A DNA stretch of 64,000 nucleotides from Acidovorax sp. NCPPB 4044 (lineage in GTDB: Bacteria; Pseudomonadota; Gammaproteobacteria; Burkholderiales; Burkholderiaceae_C), in the NCBI RefSeq assembly GCF_028069655.1, contig NZ_JAMCOS010000001.1, positions 526,001 through 590,000 of the forward strand. Direction: 5' to 3'. The notes under the pieces were generated by a model. That model was not told the origin of the DNA, did not search any database, and saw only the letters and a list, made by a program, of their open reading frames with translations. This document shows positions 9,228 through 17,083 of the stretch, in pieces; positions within the stretch are counted from its first letter, which is position 1; the number at the start of each line of letters is the position of its first letter. Both the position numbers and the translations under genes were made by a program.

Positions 9228-10001
9228 TCAGGCCCGCCGGAGCGCCGATGCCGGGGCGGGCTCCACCGCGGCCAGGGTGAAGCCTGCCAGCGCGCCGGCC
9301 ATGGCCTTGGGCAGCGGGCGGGCCAGTTCGCCGTGCTTGCTGGTGGACAGCCGCAGCGCCACCAGGGACTCCACAAGCGTGGTGGCCGCCGCCACGCCGT
9401 CGATCACCGGCACGCCCAGGATGCCCGCAATGTGGTCGCACAGGTCGGCCATGCCGGCGCAGCCCAGCACGATCGTGTCGCAGCCGTCCTCGGCCAGCGC
9501 GCGCCGGCACTCCTCGGTGATGCGCTCGCGCGCATTGGAGCCCGGCACTTCCAGTTCCAGCACCGGCAGCTCGCAGGCCCGCACGTTGGCGCAGAAGCGC
9601 TCCATGCCGTAGATCTCGGCCAGGTGCCAGGCCTGGCCCATGGTGCGGCCGAGCGTGGTGACCACGGAGAAGCGCGTGCCCACCATGCTGGCCAGGTGCA
9701 TGGCCGCCTCGGCGATGCCCAGCACCGGTCCGCGCGCGAGTTCGCGCGCCGCCTTGAGGCCCGGGTCGCCGAAGCAGGCGATCACGTAGCCGTCCACACC
9801 GCGGGCCTCGCCCTGGGCGATCTCCTGCAGCAGGCCGGGCACGGCCAGCGCCTCGTCGTAGTGGCTTTCGATGGAGGCAGGCCCCATGGAGGGGCTCACG
9901 GCGATGATCTCGGTGCCCGGCCGCGCCACGGCGCGCGCGCAGGCTCCGATCTTCTCGGTCATGCTCCAGGTGGTGTTGGGGTTGATGATCTGGATGCGCA
10001 C
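9228..10001 (-). CDS. Asp/Glu/hydantoin racemase family protein (allantoin or hydantoin racemase candidate)
   Basis: 257 aa, starting with GTG at 9999-10001 (reading MRIQIINPNT, the exact family opening). Two cysteines in the right contexts, VIACFGDPGL near residue 75 and VLGCAGMADL near residue 180, are the acid/base pair of the hydantoin racemase/aspartate racemase fold. Members such as HyuE and the allantoin racemase HpxA interconvert enantiomers of five-membered ureide rings. With a permease six bases upstream and allantoin-pathway genes nearby, racemisation of allantoin so that a stereospecific allantoinase can use it is the likely role; a hydantoin substrate cannot be excluded. The permease stop codon lies within the leader, so the two genes are probably cotranscribed. 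Confidence 0.85.
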   Translation of the reverse strand: MRIQIINPNTTWSMTEKIGACARAVARPGTEIIAVSPSMGPASIESHYDEALAVPGLLQEIAQGEARGVDGYVIACFGDPGLKAARELARGPVLGIAEAAMHLASMVGTRFSVVTTLGRTMGQAWHLAEIYGMERFCANVRACELPVLELEVPGSNARERITEECRRALAEDGCDTIVLGCAGMADLCDHIAGILGVPVIDGVAAATTLVESLVALRLSTSKHGELARPLPKAMAGALAGFTLAAVEPAPASALRRA

Positions 10002-10007
10002 GGTGGT

Positions 10008-11516
10008 TCAGCCCTTTCGGTTCAATGCCAGGTAGATGACCAGCCCCAGGCCCATGCCGATGAACCAGGCATAGCTGGCGGCGCCGCGCCAGGCCGGCAC
10101 GATCACGCAGAGGATGGGGATCAGCGCCGACGGAACCATGGTGAGCACGGCGCGGGGGTTGTAGCCCTTGCTGTACCAGTAGCGGCCCTCGGGCTTCATG
10201 GTGTAGAGGTCATCGACCACCACGTTCTGGCGCCGCACGAAGTAGTAGTCGGCGATCAGGATGCCGAACAGCGGCCCGATGAAGGAGCCCAGGATGTCCA
10301 GCGTGTAGTGGATCACCTGCGGGTTGTTGTAGAGGTTCCAGGGCGTGATGAAGATCGAGCCCACGGCGGCGATCATTCCGCCCGTGCGCCAGCTGATGTG
10401 CTGCGGCGCCACGTTGGAGAAGTCGAACGCCGGCGACACGAAATTGGCCACGATGTTGATGCCGATGGTCGCGATCATGAAGGTGAGCGCGCCCAGCACC
10501 ACGGCGGTGGTCGAGTCGATGCGGCCCACGGTGTGCACCGGGTCGGTGATGAGTTCGCCGAACACGGGCAGCGTGGCGGCGGTGGTGACCACCGTGAGCA
10601 GCGAGAAGAACACGAAGTTGACCGGCAGGCCCCAGAAGTTGCCCTTCTTCACGGCATCGAAGCTCTTGCCGTAGCGCGAGAAATCGCCGAAGTTCAGCAT
10701 CGGCCCGCTGAAGTAGCTCACCACCAGCGCGATGGCCGAGAGCATGACCGGCACCGCGTCCCAGCCCTGGAAGCGCACGCCGCCCAGGTTCAGGTCGATG
10801 TTCTTCCAGCCGGCCTTCCAGACCAGCCAGCCGCACAGGATGGCCATCACCACGTAGACGCCGGGGCCCGCCCAGTCGATGAAGCGGCGGATCGCCTCCA
10901 TGCCGTGCCAGAACACGAGCGCCTGCAGCACCCACATCACCATGAACGACACCCAGCCCAGCGTGGACAGCCCCACGAACCCGTGCTGCGCCACGTCGGC
11001 ATACACATCGAGCGAGGGGAAGAAATGCAGCGCCAGGATCATGAAGGCGCTGGAGGCCAGGTAGGTCTGGATGCCGTACCACGCCACGGCGATCAGGCCG
11101 CGGATGATGGCCGGAATGTTCGCGCCCAGCACGCCGAAGGATGCGCGGCAGATGACGGGGTAGGGCACGCCCGTCACCTGGCTGGGCTTGGCCACGAGGT
11201 TGCAGAAGAACTGCACGATCACGATGCCCACCAGCAGCGCCACCAGCACGTGCCAGCTGGAGAGGCCCAGCGCGAACAGGCTGCCCGCGGTGACGTAGCC
11301 GCCCACGCTGTGCACGTCCGACATCCAGAACGCGAAGATGTTGTATTGGCCCCAGGTCTGCTTTTTCAGCGGCGCCAGGTCTTCGTTGGTCAGGCGCGGG
11401 TCGTAGCCGGGTTTGATGAGTGCGTTGCCGGAATGCGGCGATGCACTGGAAGGCGGGCGGGGCGGCTCGGTGGCCGCGGCGCTTGCAACGCTGTCGGGAC
11501 TGCTGGCAATGGGCAT
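10008..11516 (-). CDS. NCS1 family permease (allantoin/nucleobase/hydantoin symporter)
   Basis: 502 aa inner-membrane transporter with about twelve hydrophobic segments. The family signatures are visible: NEDLAPLKKQTWGQYNIFAFW before TM1, VPYPVICRASFGVLGANIP, and PAIIRGLIAVAWYGIQTYLA. Members (PucI, Mhp1, CodB, FurA relatives) carry allantoin, hydantoins, uracil, cytosine or purines with Na+ or H+. The start is the ATG at 11514-11516, preceded by an AAGGAG site; a more upstream ATG is not needed. The gene is followed at once by the racemase, which suggests a ureide such as allantoin as substrate. A three-part dyad element (11564-11604) sits directly upstream and is the likely control site. 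Confidence 0.92.
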   Translation of the reverse strand: MPIASSPDSVASAAATEPPRPPSSASPHSGNALIKPGYDPRLTNEDLAPLKKQTWGQYNIFAFWMSDVHSVGGYVTAGSLFALGLSSWHVLVALLVGIVIVQFFCNLVAKPSQVTGVPYPVICRASFGVLGANIPAIIRGLIAVAWYGIQTYLASSAFMILALHFFPSLDVYADVAQHGFVGLSTLGWVSFMVMWVLQALVFWHGMEAIRRFIDWAGPGVYVVMAILCGWLVWKAGWKNIDLNLGGVRFQGWDAVPVMLSAIALVVSYFSGPMLNFGDFSRYGKSFDAVKKGNFWGLPVNFVFFSLLTVVTTAATLPVFGELITDPVHTVGRIDSTTAVVLGALTFMIATIGINIVANFVSPAFDFSNVAPQHISWRTGGMIAAVGSIFITPWNLYNNPQVIHYTLDILGSFIGPLFGILIADYYFVRRQNVVVDDLYTMKPEGRYWYSKGYNPRAVLTMVPSALIPILCVIVPAWRGAASYAWFIGMGLGLVIYLALNRKG

Positions 11517-11563
11517 GGTGTCTCCTTGTTGCATGGCCCGTAACCTGTGGAATGCGGCGGGCA

Positions 11564-11604
11564 TGAATGCATCCGAGTTTGTATACAAAAAATGGATGCA
11601 TTCA
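11564..11604. promoter_or_regulatory. Nested dyad operator upstream of the NCS1 permease
   Basis: The 12-bp perfect palindrome TTTGTATACAAA (11578-11589) is flanked almost concentrically by TGAATGCATCC (11564-11574) and its reverse complement GGATGCATTCA (11594-11604). The core matches the TNGT-N-ACNA pattern typical of FadR/FCD-type GntR operators. TGTATACA (11580-11587) and TGGATGCA (11593-11600) are 13 bases apart, the same layout as at 15731-15757. The site lies about 50-90 bases upstream of the permease start. Confidence 0.7.
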
Positions 11605-11770
11605 AAGGCGCAATCGTCGGGCAGAGCTTGGTGCTTACCCGATTGCCAGTGGAGTGGCGCGGGTGCAGGCGGCGCGGCCTGCGAAGGCCGGGTCGGTGAA
11701 AGAGAACGGGTGCAGAGGGGCCGTGTGCGGACCGTGCCGTCCCAGGGCCCGCCCTCCTGCGCGGAGATGG

Positions 11771-12463
11771 TCAGCCGGCTGCCGGCCTGGCTGCGGCCAG
11801 GGGCGCCAGCGAGTCGCGCAGCCGGTCGTGGGCCCGCGGCTGCCCGGGGTCCAGCGCGTCCTCGACGTGCCCGATGTGCGCCAGCATGCGTTCGCGCGCC
11901 AGGGCGGTGTCGCCGGCCTCCAGGGCTTCCACGATGGCGGCATGCTCCGCGCAGGAAGCGCTGGCCTCGTGCCGCGACTGGTAGAGCGATGCGGCCAGCG
12001 TGGTGCGCGCCGTCAGGTCGCGCAGGATGTCGCTCAGGGTGCGGTGGCCCAGGGTTTCGGCCAGGCAGACGTGGAAGTCGGCCAGCAGGAATGCGCGGGT
12101 GGCGGCGTCCGCGCCTTCGATGGCCTGCCGTTCTTCGGCGATGTGCGCCCGCAGGCGGGGCACCACGGTGTGCTGCAGCGGCCGGCCCGCCCCGGCCAGG
12201 ATGCCCGATTCGATGATGCGGCGGGCAGAGAAGGCATCGCGCGCGTCGTCCACCGACGGTTCCACCACGTACCAGCCGCGCCGCGGCCGCACTTCGATGA
12301 AGCCGCGCGCCTGCAGTTGCATCAGCGCCTCGCGCACCGTGGTGCGGCTCACGCCGAAGAGATCGGCCAGTTCCTGCTCGCCCAGCCGTTCGCCGGGTGC
12401 GAGCTTCTGCGCCAGGATGGACTCGACGACCTGCTGCGCGATCTGGCTCTGGCTGGTGCCCAT
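11771..12463 (-). CDS. GntR family regulator, FCD subfamily (second of three)
   Basis: 230 aa, from the ATG at 12461-12463 with a GGAGG site just upstream; the longer open frame before it is low-complexity shadow. Winged helix at residues 1-70 (LAPGERLGEQELADLFGVSR, TTVREALMQLQARGFIEV), FCD domain from about residue 85 (DAFSARRIIESGIL, DFHVCLAETLGHRTLSDIL, SCAEHAAIVEAL) with the expected Asp and His positions. It is related to, but clearly divergent from, the other two FCD regulators in the window. It lies between the permease and a chemoreceptor on the same strand. Ligand unknown; an organic acid or ureide breakdown product is typical for the family. Confidence 0.9.
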   Translation of the reverse strand: MGTSQSQIAQQVVESILAQKLAPGERLGEQELADLFGVSRTTVREALMQLQARGFIEVRPRRGWYVVEPSVDDARDAFSARRIIESGILAGAGRPLQHTVVPRLRAHIAEERQAIEGADAATRAFLLADFHVCLAETLGHRTLSDILRDLTARTTLAASLYQSRHEASASCAEHAAIVEALEAGDTALARERMLAHIGHVEDALDPGQPRAHDRLRDSLAPLAAARPAAG

Positions 12464-12485
12464 CGGCCTCCGTGGCGAATGCGGG

Positions 12486-14324
12486 TCAGCGCGGCAGCGC
12501 CAGGTGCGCCGGGCCCTGCTGCGCGCCGTCGCCGTCGAGCGTGAAGCCCGCCACGGTGCGCGAGAGGTTGTGCGCCTGGTCGTTGAGCACGCCGGATGCG
12601 GCGGTGGATTCTTCCACCAGCGCGGCGTTCTGCTGCGTGGCACGGTCCATCTCCGCCACGGCCTGGTTGATCTGGCCGATGCCGGCGCTCTGCTCGGCCA
12701 TGGAGCCGTTGATCTCGCCGATGATCTGCGTCACGCGCTGGATGCCGTCCACGATCTCGCCCATGGTTTCGCCCGCGGCGCGCACGCGCTGCGTGCCCGT
12801 GACCACACTGGCGCCCGAGGCGTCGATGAGCGTCTTGATCTCCTTGGCGGCTTCGGCGCTGCGCTGCGCAAGGCTGCGCACCTCGCCGGCCACCACGGCG
12901 AAGCCGCGGCCCTGCTCGCCCGCACGGGCCGCTTCCACCGCGGCGTTCAGCGCCAGGATGTTGGTCTGGAAGGCGATGGAGTCGATCACGCCGATGATCT
13001 CGCCGATCTTCGACGAGGCCTTGGAGATGTCGTCCATGGTGCTCACCGCGCCGGCCACCACTTCGCCGCCCTTGAGCGCCGAGGCACTGGCCGAGTTGGC
13101 GAGGCGCGTGGCCTGGGCCGCTGCATCGGCCGACTGCTTCACGGTGACCGTGAGCTGCGACAGCGAGGCGGAGGTTTCCTGCAAGGCGCTGGCCGAACCC
13201 TCGGTGCGGTTGGAGAGATCCTGGTTGCCGGCTCGGATCTCGTCGGTGGCGGTCTTCATCGACTCGACGCCGTGGCGCACGTCCTTGAGCACCGTGGCGA
13301 TCTGCTCCACGAAAGCGTTGAACGAGGAGCCGATCTGCGCGACCTCGTCACGGCCCGACACGGGCAACCGCTGGGTGAGGTCGCCGCCGCCCGAACCGAT
13401 GCGGTCCATGGCGTCGCGCACCTGCGAGAGGCGGCGGAACGAAGTAGCCGTCAGCAGGGCCGAGACACCTGCCGCGGCCAGGGCGAGCAGCACGATGGCG
13501 ACGGCCAGGGTCTGCAGCACGCTGCGCAGGCCCGCCGTGGCTTCGCCCTTGTCGAGCGCCACGATCAGGGTCCAGTCGGTGCCCTGCACGGGGCGCCCCC
13601 GCAGCAGCTTCGGGACGCCGCCCATCTCGACTTCGAGCGGGCGGCTCGCCGTGGCCAGCGAAGCGAGGGTGGCAGGGGTCAGCAGGGGAGAAATATCGGT
13701 GGCGGGCTTGAGGGCCAGCTTGGCATCGGCATGGGCCAGTACCTGGCCGTCGCTGTTGACCACGAAGCCCAGGCTGCTCGGCGTGGGCCGGATGGCCGCG
13801 ACCACTTCGCGCACACCATCGAGCGGCACGGCGCCGCTCAGCACGCCTTCGAGCTTGCCGCCGCGCAGCAGCGGGGCGACGAAGGCTACGTAGGGCACGC
13901 CCGTGGTGGAGTCGCCATACGGCTTGGTGACGGCCAGCTTGCCGGCCTGCACGCCGGTCTTGTACCAGGGCCGCGCCGTGGGGTCGTAGCCCGGCGCGGT
14001 CTTGGTGGTGGAGAAGAAGGTCTTGTCCTCCCAGCCCACCGTGGTGATCGGGAAGCCGTTGGCCTTGCCCATGTGCGCGACGAAACCCTGCGGATCGCCG
14101 TGCTCGATCACCGCGGCCGTGGCGTTCACTGCGGACGCCTTGGCGGCCACCCACTGGTCGATCGCCATCGTGTTGCCGGCCGCGACGGCATCCAGATCCT
14201 GCTCGATGGTCTGGAAGGTGCTGGCTCGGGTGATGGTGTAGGTGGCGGCTCCTGTGACCGCCAGCGCGCAGACCACGGTGGCGGTGCTGATGAACAGGAT
14301 CTTGGAACGCAATGTCTGGAGCAT
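12486..14324 (-). CDS. Methyl-accepting chemotaxis protein
   Basis: 612 aa inner-membrane chemoreceptor from the ATG at 14322-14324 (AAGG site upstream); a second in-frame ATG 18 bases earlier is possible. First membrane helix near residues 5-30, then a large periplasmic sensor of the double-Cache type (about 30-275, with [19 protein letters not shown] and [20 protein letters not shown]), second helix near 280-302, HAMP linker, and the cytoplasmic signalling hairpin with [20 protein letters not shown] near residues 455-475, which binds CheW/CheA. No C-terminal pentapeptide for CheR/CheB docking is visible. It sits beside dctA, so sensing of an organic acid or amino acid is plausible. A 16-bp perfect palindrome lies just upstream. 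Confidence 0.95.
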   Translation of the reverse strand: MLQTLRSKILFISTATVVCALAVTGAATYTITRASTFQTIEQDLDAVAAGNTMAIDQWVAAKASAVNATAAVIEHGDPQGFVAHMGKANGFPITTVGWEDKTFFSTTKTAPGYDPTARPWYKTGVQAGKLAVTKPYGDSTTGVPYVAFVAPLLRGGKLEGVLSGAVPLDGVREVVAAIRPTPSSLGFVVNSDGQVLAHADAKLALKPATDISPLLTPATLASLATASRPLEVEMGGVPKLLRGRPVQGTDWTLIVALDKGEATAGLRSVLQTLAVAIVLLALAAAGVSALLTATSFRRLSQVRDAMDRIGSGGGDLTQRLPVSGRDEVAQIGSSFNAFVEQIATVLKDVRHGVESMKTATDEIRAGNQDLSNRTEGSASALQETSASLSQLTVTVKQSADAAAQATRLANSASASALKGGEVVAGAVSTMDDISKASSKIGEIIGVIDSIAFQTNILALNAAVEAARAGEQGRGFAVVAGEVRSLAQRSAEAAKEIKTLIDASGASVVTGTQRVRAAGETMGEIVDGIQRVTQIIGEINGSMAEQSAGIGQINQAVAEMDRATQQNAALVEESTAASGVLNDQAHNLSRTVAGFTLDGDGAQQGPAHLALPR

Positions 14325-14340
14325 GGCTAGGCCTTCATGC

Positions 14341-14356
14341 AATGAAGCGCTTCATT
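14341..14356. promoter_or_regulatory. Perfect 16-bp palindrome upstream of the chemoreceptor
   Basis: AATGAAGCGCTTCATT equals its own reverse complement over all 16 bases and begins 17 bases upstream of the chemoreceptor start. Its position next to the start codon suggests a repressor operator; the cognate protein is not known. It does not match the TGCATACA sites found elsewhere in the window. Confidence 0.55.
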
Positions 14357-14414
14357 ACACCGCAGCTTTGTTTCTTTTGTTTACGTATTACCCGCAGTGT
14401 TGCAAATGCGCTCG

Positions 14415-15692
14415 TCAGGCACTGGGCGGCACTTCGCGCTGGTCAAGCACGGCATGGGCGCGGTCGCGGTCGATGTCGCCCTCCCAGGCTGCGATGGCCA
14501 CGGTGGCCACGCAGTTGCCGATGAGGTTGCCCAGCGCCCGGGCGATGCCCATGAACCAGTCCACCGAGAGCACGAGCACCAGGCCGATGGCCGGGATGGC
14601 CGGAATGGCATGCAGCGTAGCGGCCAGCACCACGATGGCCGAGCCGGGCACCCCGTGCGCTCCCTTGGATGTCACCAGCGAGATGGCCAGGATCGTCAGC
14701 AGGTCGGTCATGGTGATGGGCGTGTTGGTCGCCTGGGCGATGAACACGGCCGCGAGCGTGATGTAGATGGAGAACGCGTCCAGGTTGAACGAATAGCCCG
14801 TGGGGATGACCAGCCCTACGGTCGAGTCGCGCACGCCCATGTGCTTGAGCTTGGCCATGACCTGTGGCAGCACGCTGTCCGACGACGTGGTGGCGAAGAC
14901 CACCGCCAGTTCCTCGCGCAGGTAGCGCAGCAGCTTGAAGAGGCTGAAGCCCGAGAACCGCATGATGAGCCCCAGAACGACGGCGACGAACAGGAACACG
15001 GCGAGGTAGAAGAGGCCCACCAGCATGCCCAGTTGCTTGAGCGAGCCGATGCCGTACTTGCCGACAGTGAACGCGATGGCGCCGAGCACACCCAGCGGCG
15101 CCAGCTGGATGATGAGGCCCATCGCCTTGAACAGCACGGCGGAGAAGTCCTCGATCAGGCCCACGACGCGCGCCCCGCGCTCGCCCACCAGCGCCAGCGC
15201 GCAGCCGAAGATGATCGAGAACAGCAGCACCTGCAGCACGTCGCCCGAGGAGAACGCGCTGACCGCGGTGGTGGGAATGAGCTTGAGCAGGAAATCGCTG
15301 AAGCCGCCGCCCGAGAGCTTGCTGGCGTTGTCGGCATAGGCGCTCATGGCGGACGCATCGAGCGCCCGCGGGTCCACGTTCATGCCCACACCGGGCTCGA
15401 ACACGAAGGCGAGCACCAGTCCCAGCCCCAGCGCGATGGTGGTGACCACCTCGAAGTAGATGAGCGACTTGATCCCGACGCGGCCCACCCGCTTCAGGTC
15501 GCCCGTGCCGGCGATGCCGTGCACCACCACGCAGAACACCACCAGCGGGATCAGCATCTTGATGAGCTTGATGAAGCCGTCGCCGAGCGGCTTGAGCTGC
15601 ACGGCCCACTGGGGCCACACGAGCCCCACGATGACGCCTGCAATGAGGGCCAGCACGACGCGGCCGAAGAGGGAGCGGAAGAAGCGTTGCAT
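14415..15692 (-). CDS. dctA: C4-dicarboxylate/H+ symporter DctA
   Basis: 425 aa inner-membrane symporter of the dicarboxylate/amino acid:cation (SDF) family, importing succinate, fumarate and malate. The start is the ATG at 15690-15692 (MQRFFRSLFGRVVLALIAG); the upstream open frame is not protein-like. Family marks include FIKLIKMLIPLVVFCVVVHG, the serine-rich reentrant loop TTSSDSVLP near residue 267, and IPTGYSFNLDAFSIYITLAA, which contribute to substrate and cation binding. Length is normal for DctA. A TGCATACA/TGTAGACA tandem site (15731-15757) lies about 40 bases upstream, tying it to the operator seen at purine genes. Malate uptake fits with the maeB malic enzyme in the window. Confidence 0.95.
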   Translation of the reverse strand: MQRFFRSLFGRVVLALIAGVIVGLVWPQWAVQLKPLGDGFIKLIKMLIPLVVFCVVVHGIAGTGDLKRVGRVGIKSLIYFEVVTTIALGLGLVLAFVFEPGVGMNVDPRALDASAMSAYADNASKLSGGGFSDFLLKLIPTTAVSAFSSGDVLQVLLFSIIFGCALALVGERGARVVGLIEDFSAVLFKAMGLIIQLAPLGVLGAIAFTVGKYGIGSLKQLGMLVGLFYLAVFLFVAVVLGLIMRFSGFSLFKLLRYLREELAVVFATTSSDSVLPQVMAKLKHMGVRDSTVGLVIPTGYSFNLDAFSIYITLAAVFIAQATNTPITMTDLLTILAISLVTSKGAHGVPGSAIVVLAATLHAIPAIPAIGLVLVLSVDWFMGIARALGNLIGNCVATVAIAAWEGDIDRDRAHAVLDQREVPPSA

Positions 15693-15730
15693 GGAGGGTT
15701 CCCGGCTGTGGGCGCATTTGTGCGCCAAAC

Positions 15731-15757
15731 TTGCATACAAAAAATGTAGACATGAAA
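15731..15757. promoter_or_regulatory. TGCATACA-type operator upstream of dctA
   Basis: TGCATACA (15732-15739) and TGTAGACA (15745-15752) are spaced 13 bases apart with an A tract between them. Over more than 20 bases the site closely matches the operator before the NCS1 permease (11578-11604) and, in reverse orientation, the one at 20551-20577. Confidence 0.65.
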
Positions 15758-15804
15758 CGGCCGAGCGCGCTGCGGGTATTCCCGGGGTGTGGCGCGTGCG
15801 CACG

Positions 15805-15830
15805 AAAAAAAGCCGGGCACGCGGCCCGGC
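15805..15830 (-). terminator. Intrinsic terminator of the puuE-uraD/allC-M20 operon
   Basis: On the - strand GCCGGGC and GCCCGGC (15824-15830 and 15812-15818 on the + strand) form a stem with a 5-base loop, followed by seven U residues (15805-15811). It lies 24 bases after the M20 hydrolase stop codon. Confidence 0.9.
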
Positions 15831-15853
15831 GGAGAGAAAGCGTGTGCCGCGCG

Positions 15854-17083
15854 CTACGCGGCGAGCAGGTCGTGCAGCGCGCGGGCGATCACCTTGGTGG
15901 CACGCCGCAGGTCTTCGAGTTCCACCCGCTCGTCGGCGCGCTTGGCGTGCGATTCGAGCACGGTGCGCGGCCCCGCGCCGTAGATCACGCCGGGAATGCC
16001 GCGCTCCACGTACAGGCGCACATCGGTGTAGAGAGGCGTGCCCAGGGCCGGCGGGCGTTCGCCGATTACGGCCTCGGCGTGGCGCTGCAGGGCCTCCACC
16101 AGCGGGCGGTTGCCCTCGAGCGGGGTCATCGCGTTGGCCAGCAGCAGGCGGCGCACTTCCACGCGGATACCCTCGCAGCCCGCGGCCGCCTCGTCGATCA
16201 CGCGGCGGATGGTGGCCTCCACCTCGGCGGGGTTCTCCTCGGGGATCATGCGGCGGTCCAGCTTGAAGGTGACCTTGCCGGGCACGACATTGGTGTTGGT
16301 GCCGCCTTCGATGCGCCCCACGTTCAGGTAGGGATGGCGAATGCCGGGCACCTGGGAGGTGATGCCCTGGTAGAGGAGGTTCTGCGCATAGAGCGCGTTC
16401 AGCACGTGCACGGCGCCCTGCAGCGCGTCCACGCCCGTGTGCGGCACCGCGGCGTGGGCCATCTTGCCGTGCACGGTCACCTCCATCTGCAGGCAGCCGT
16501 TGTGTGCGGTGACCACTTCGTAGCTGAAGCCTGCGGCGATCAGCAGGTCGGGCTTGGTGAGGCCCTCGCGCAGCAGCCAGCCGGGGCCGAGTTCGCCGCC
16601 GAATTCCTCGTCGTACGTGAAGTGCAGTTCCACCGCGCCGCGCGCGGGGCGGGCCACGGCCTCCAGCGCGCGCACCGCGAAGGTGAACGAGGCGAAATCG
16701 CTCTTGCTCACGGCCGTGGCGCGCCCGTACATGCGGCCGCCTTCGATGTCGGCCCCGTAGGGATCGTGCGTCCAGCCTTCGCCCGGGGGCACCACGTCGC
16801 CATGGGCGTTGAGCGCGATGGTGGGGCCGCCGGATCCATAGGGGCGGCGCACGATGAGGTTGGTGACCGACTCCATGCCGTAGGCGCGGACCTCTGCCTC
16901 GGGCACAGGGTGCTTTTCTGCGGTGTAGCCGAAGTCCTGCAGCAGTTCCGCGGTGCGCTCGGCGTGGGGGGCGTTGTTGCCCGGGGGCGTGTCGGTCGGC
17001 ACGCGCACGAGGGACTGCAGGAACTGCACTTCCTCGTCGAAATGCTGGTCGATCCAGGCGTCGATGTGGGCGTAGGTGCTCAT
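15854..17083 (-). CDS. M20 family metallohydrolase (ArgE/DapE-like)
   Basis: 409 aa cytoplasmic zinc-dependent amidohydrolase or deacylase. Metal-site motifs are present in order: NAHGDVVPPGEGW (His and bridging Asp, near residue 85), TYDEEFGGELG (catalytic Glu and metal Glu), DRRMIPEENP, and a late His in RTVLESHAKRADERV. The lid domain with HGKMAHAAVPHTGVDAL is of the ArgE/DapE type. The ATG overlaps the stop of the uraD/allC gene (ATGA), so translation is probably coupled and the enzyme belongs to the same pathway. In that setting an N-carbamoyl or ureido compound is a likely substrate, but the sequence does not name it. It is the last gene before the operon terminator. Confidence 0.88.
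   Translation of the reverse strand: MSTYAHIDAWIDQHFDEEVQFLQSLVRVPTDTPPGNNAPHAERTAELLQDFGYTAEKHPVPEAEVRAYGMESVTNLIVRRPYGSGGPTIALNAHGDVVPPGEGWTHDPYGADIEGGRMYGRATAVSKSDFASFTFAVRALEAVARPARGAVELHFTYDEEFGGELGPGWLLREGLTKPDLLIAAGFSYEVVTAHNGCLQMEVTVHGKMAHAAVPHTGVDALQGAVHVLNALYAQNLLYQGITSQVPGIRHPYLNVGRIEGGTNTNVVPGKVTFKLDRRMIPEENPAEVEATIRRVIDEAAAGCEGIRVEVRRLLLANAMTPLEGNRPLVEALQRHAEAVIGERPPALGTPLYTDVRLYVERGIPGVIYGAGPRTVLESHAKRADERVELEDLRRATKVIARALHDLLAA

Noticed and set aside
8175..11543. 1122-aa open frame on the + strand opposite the regulator, racemase and permease
   Set aside because: Reads as His/Arg/Gly-rich sequence antisense to three genes with clear family motifs.
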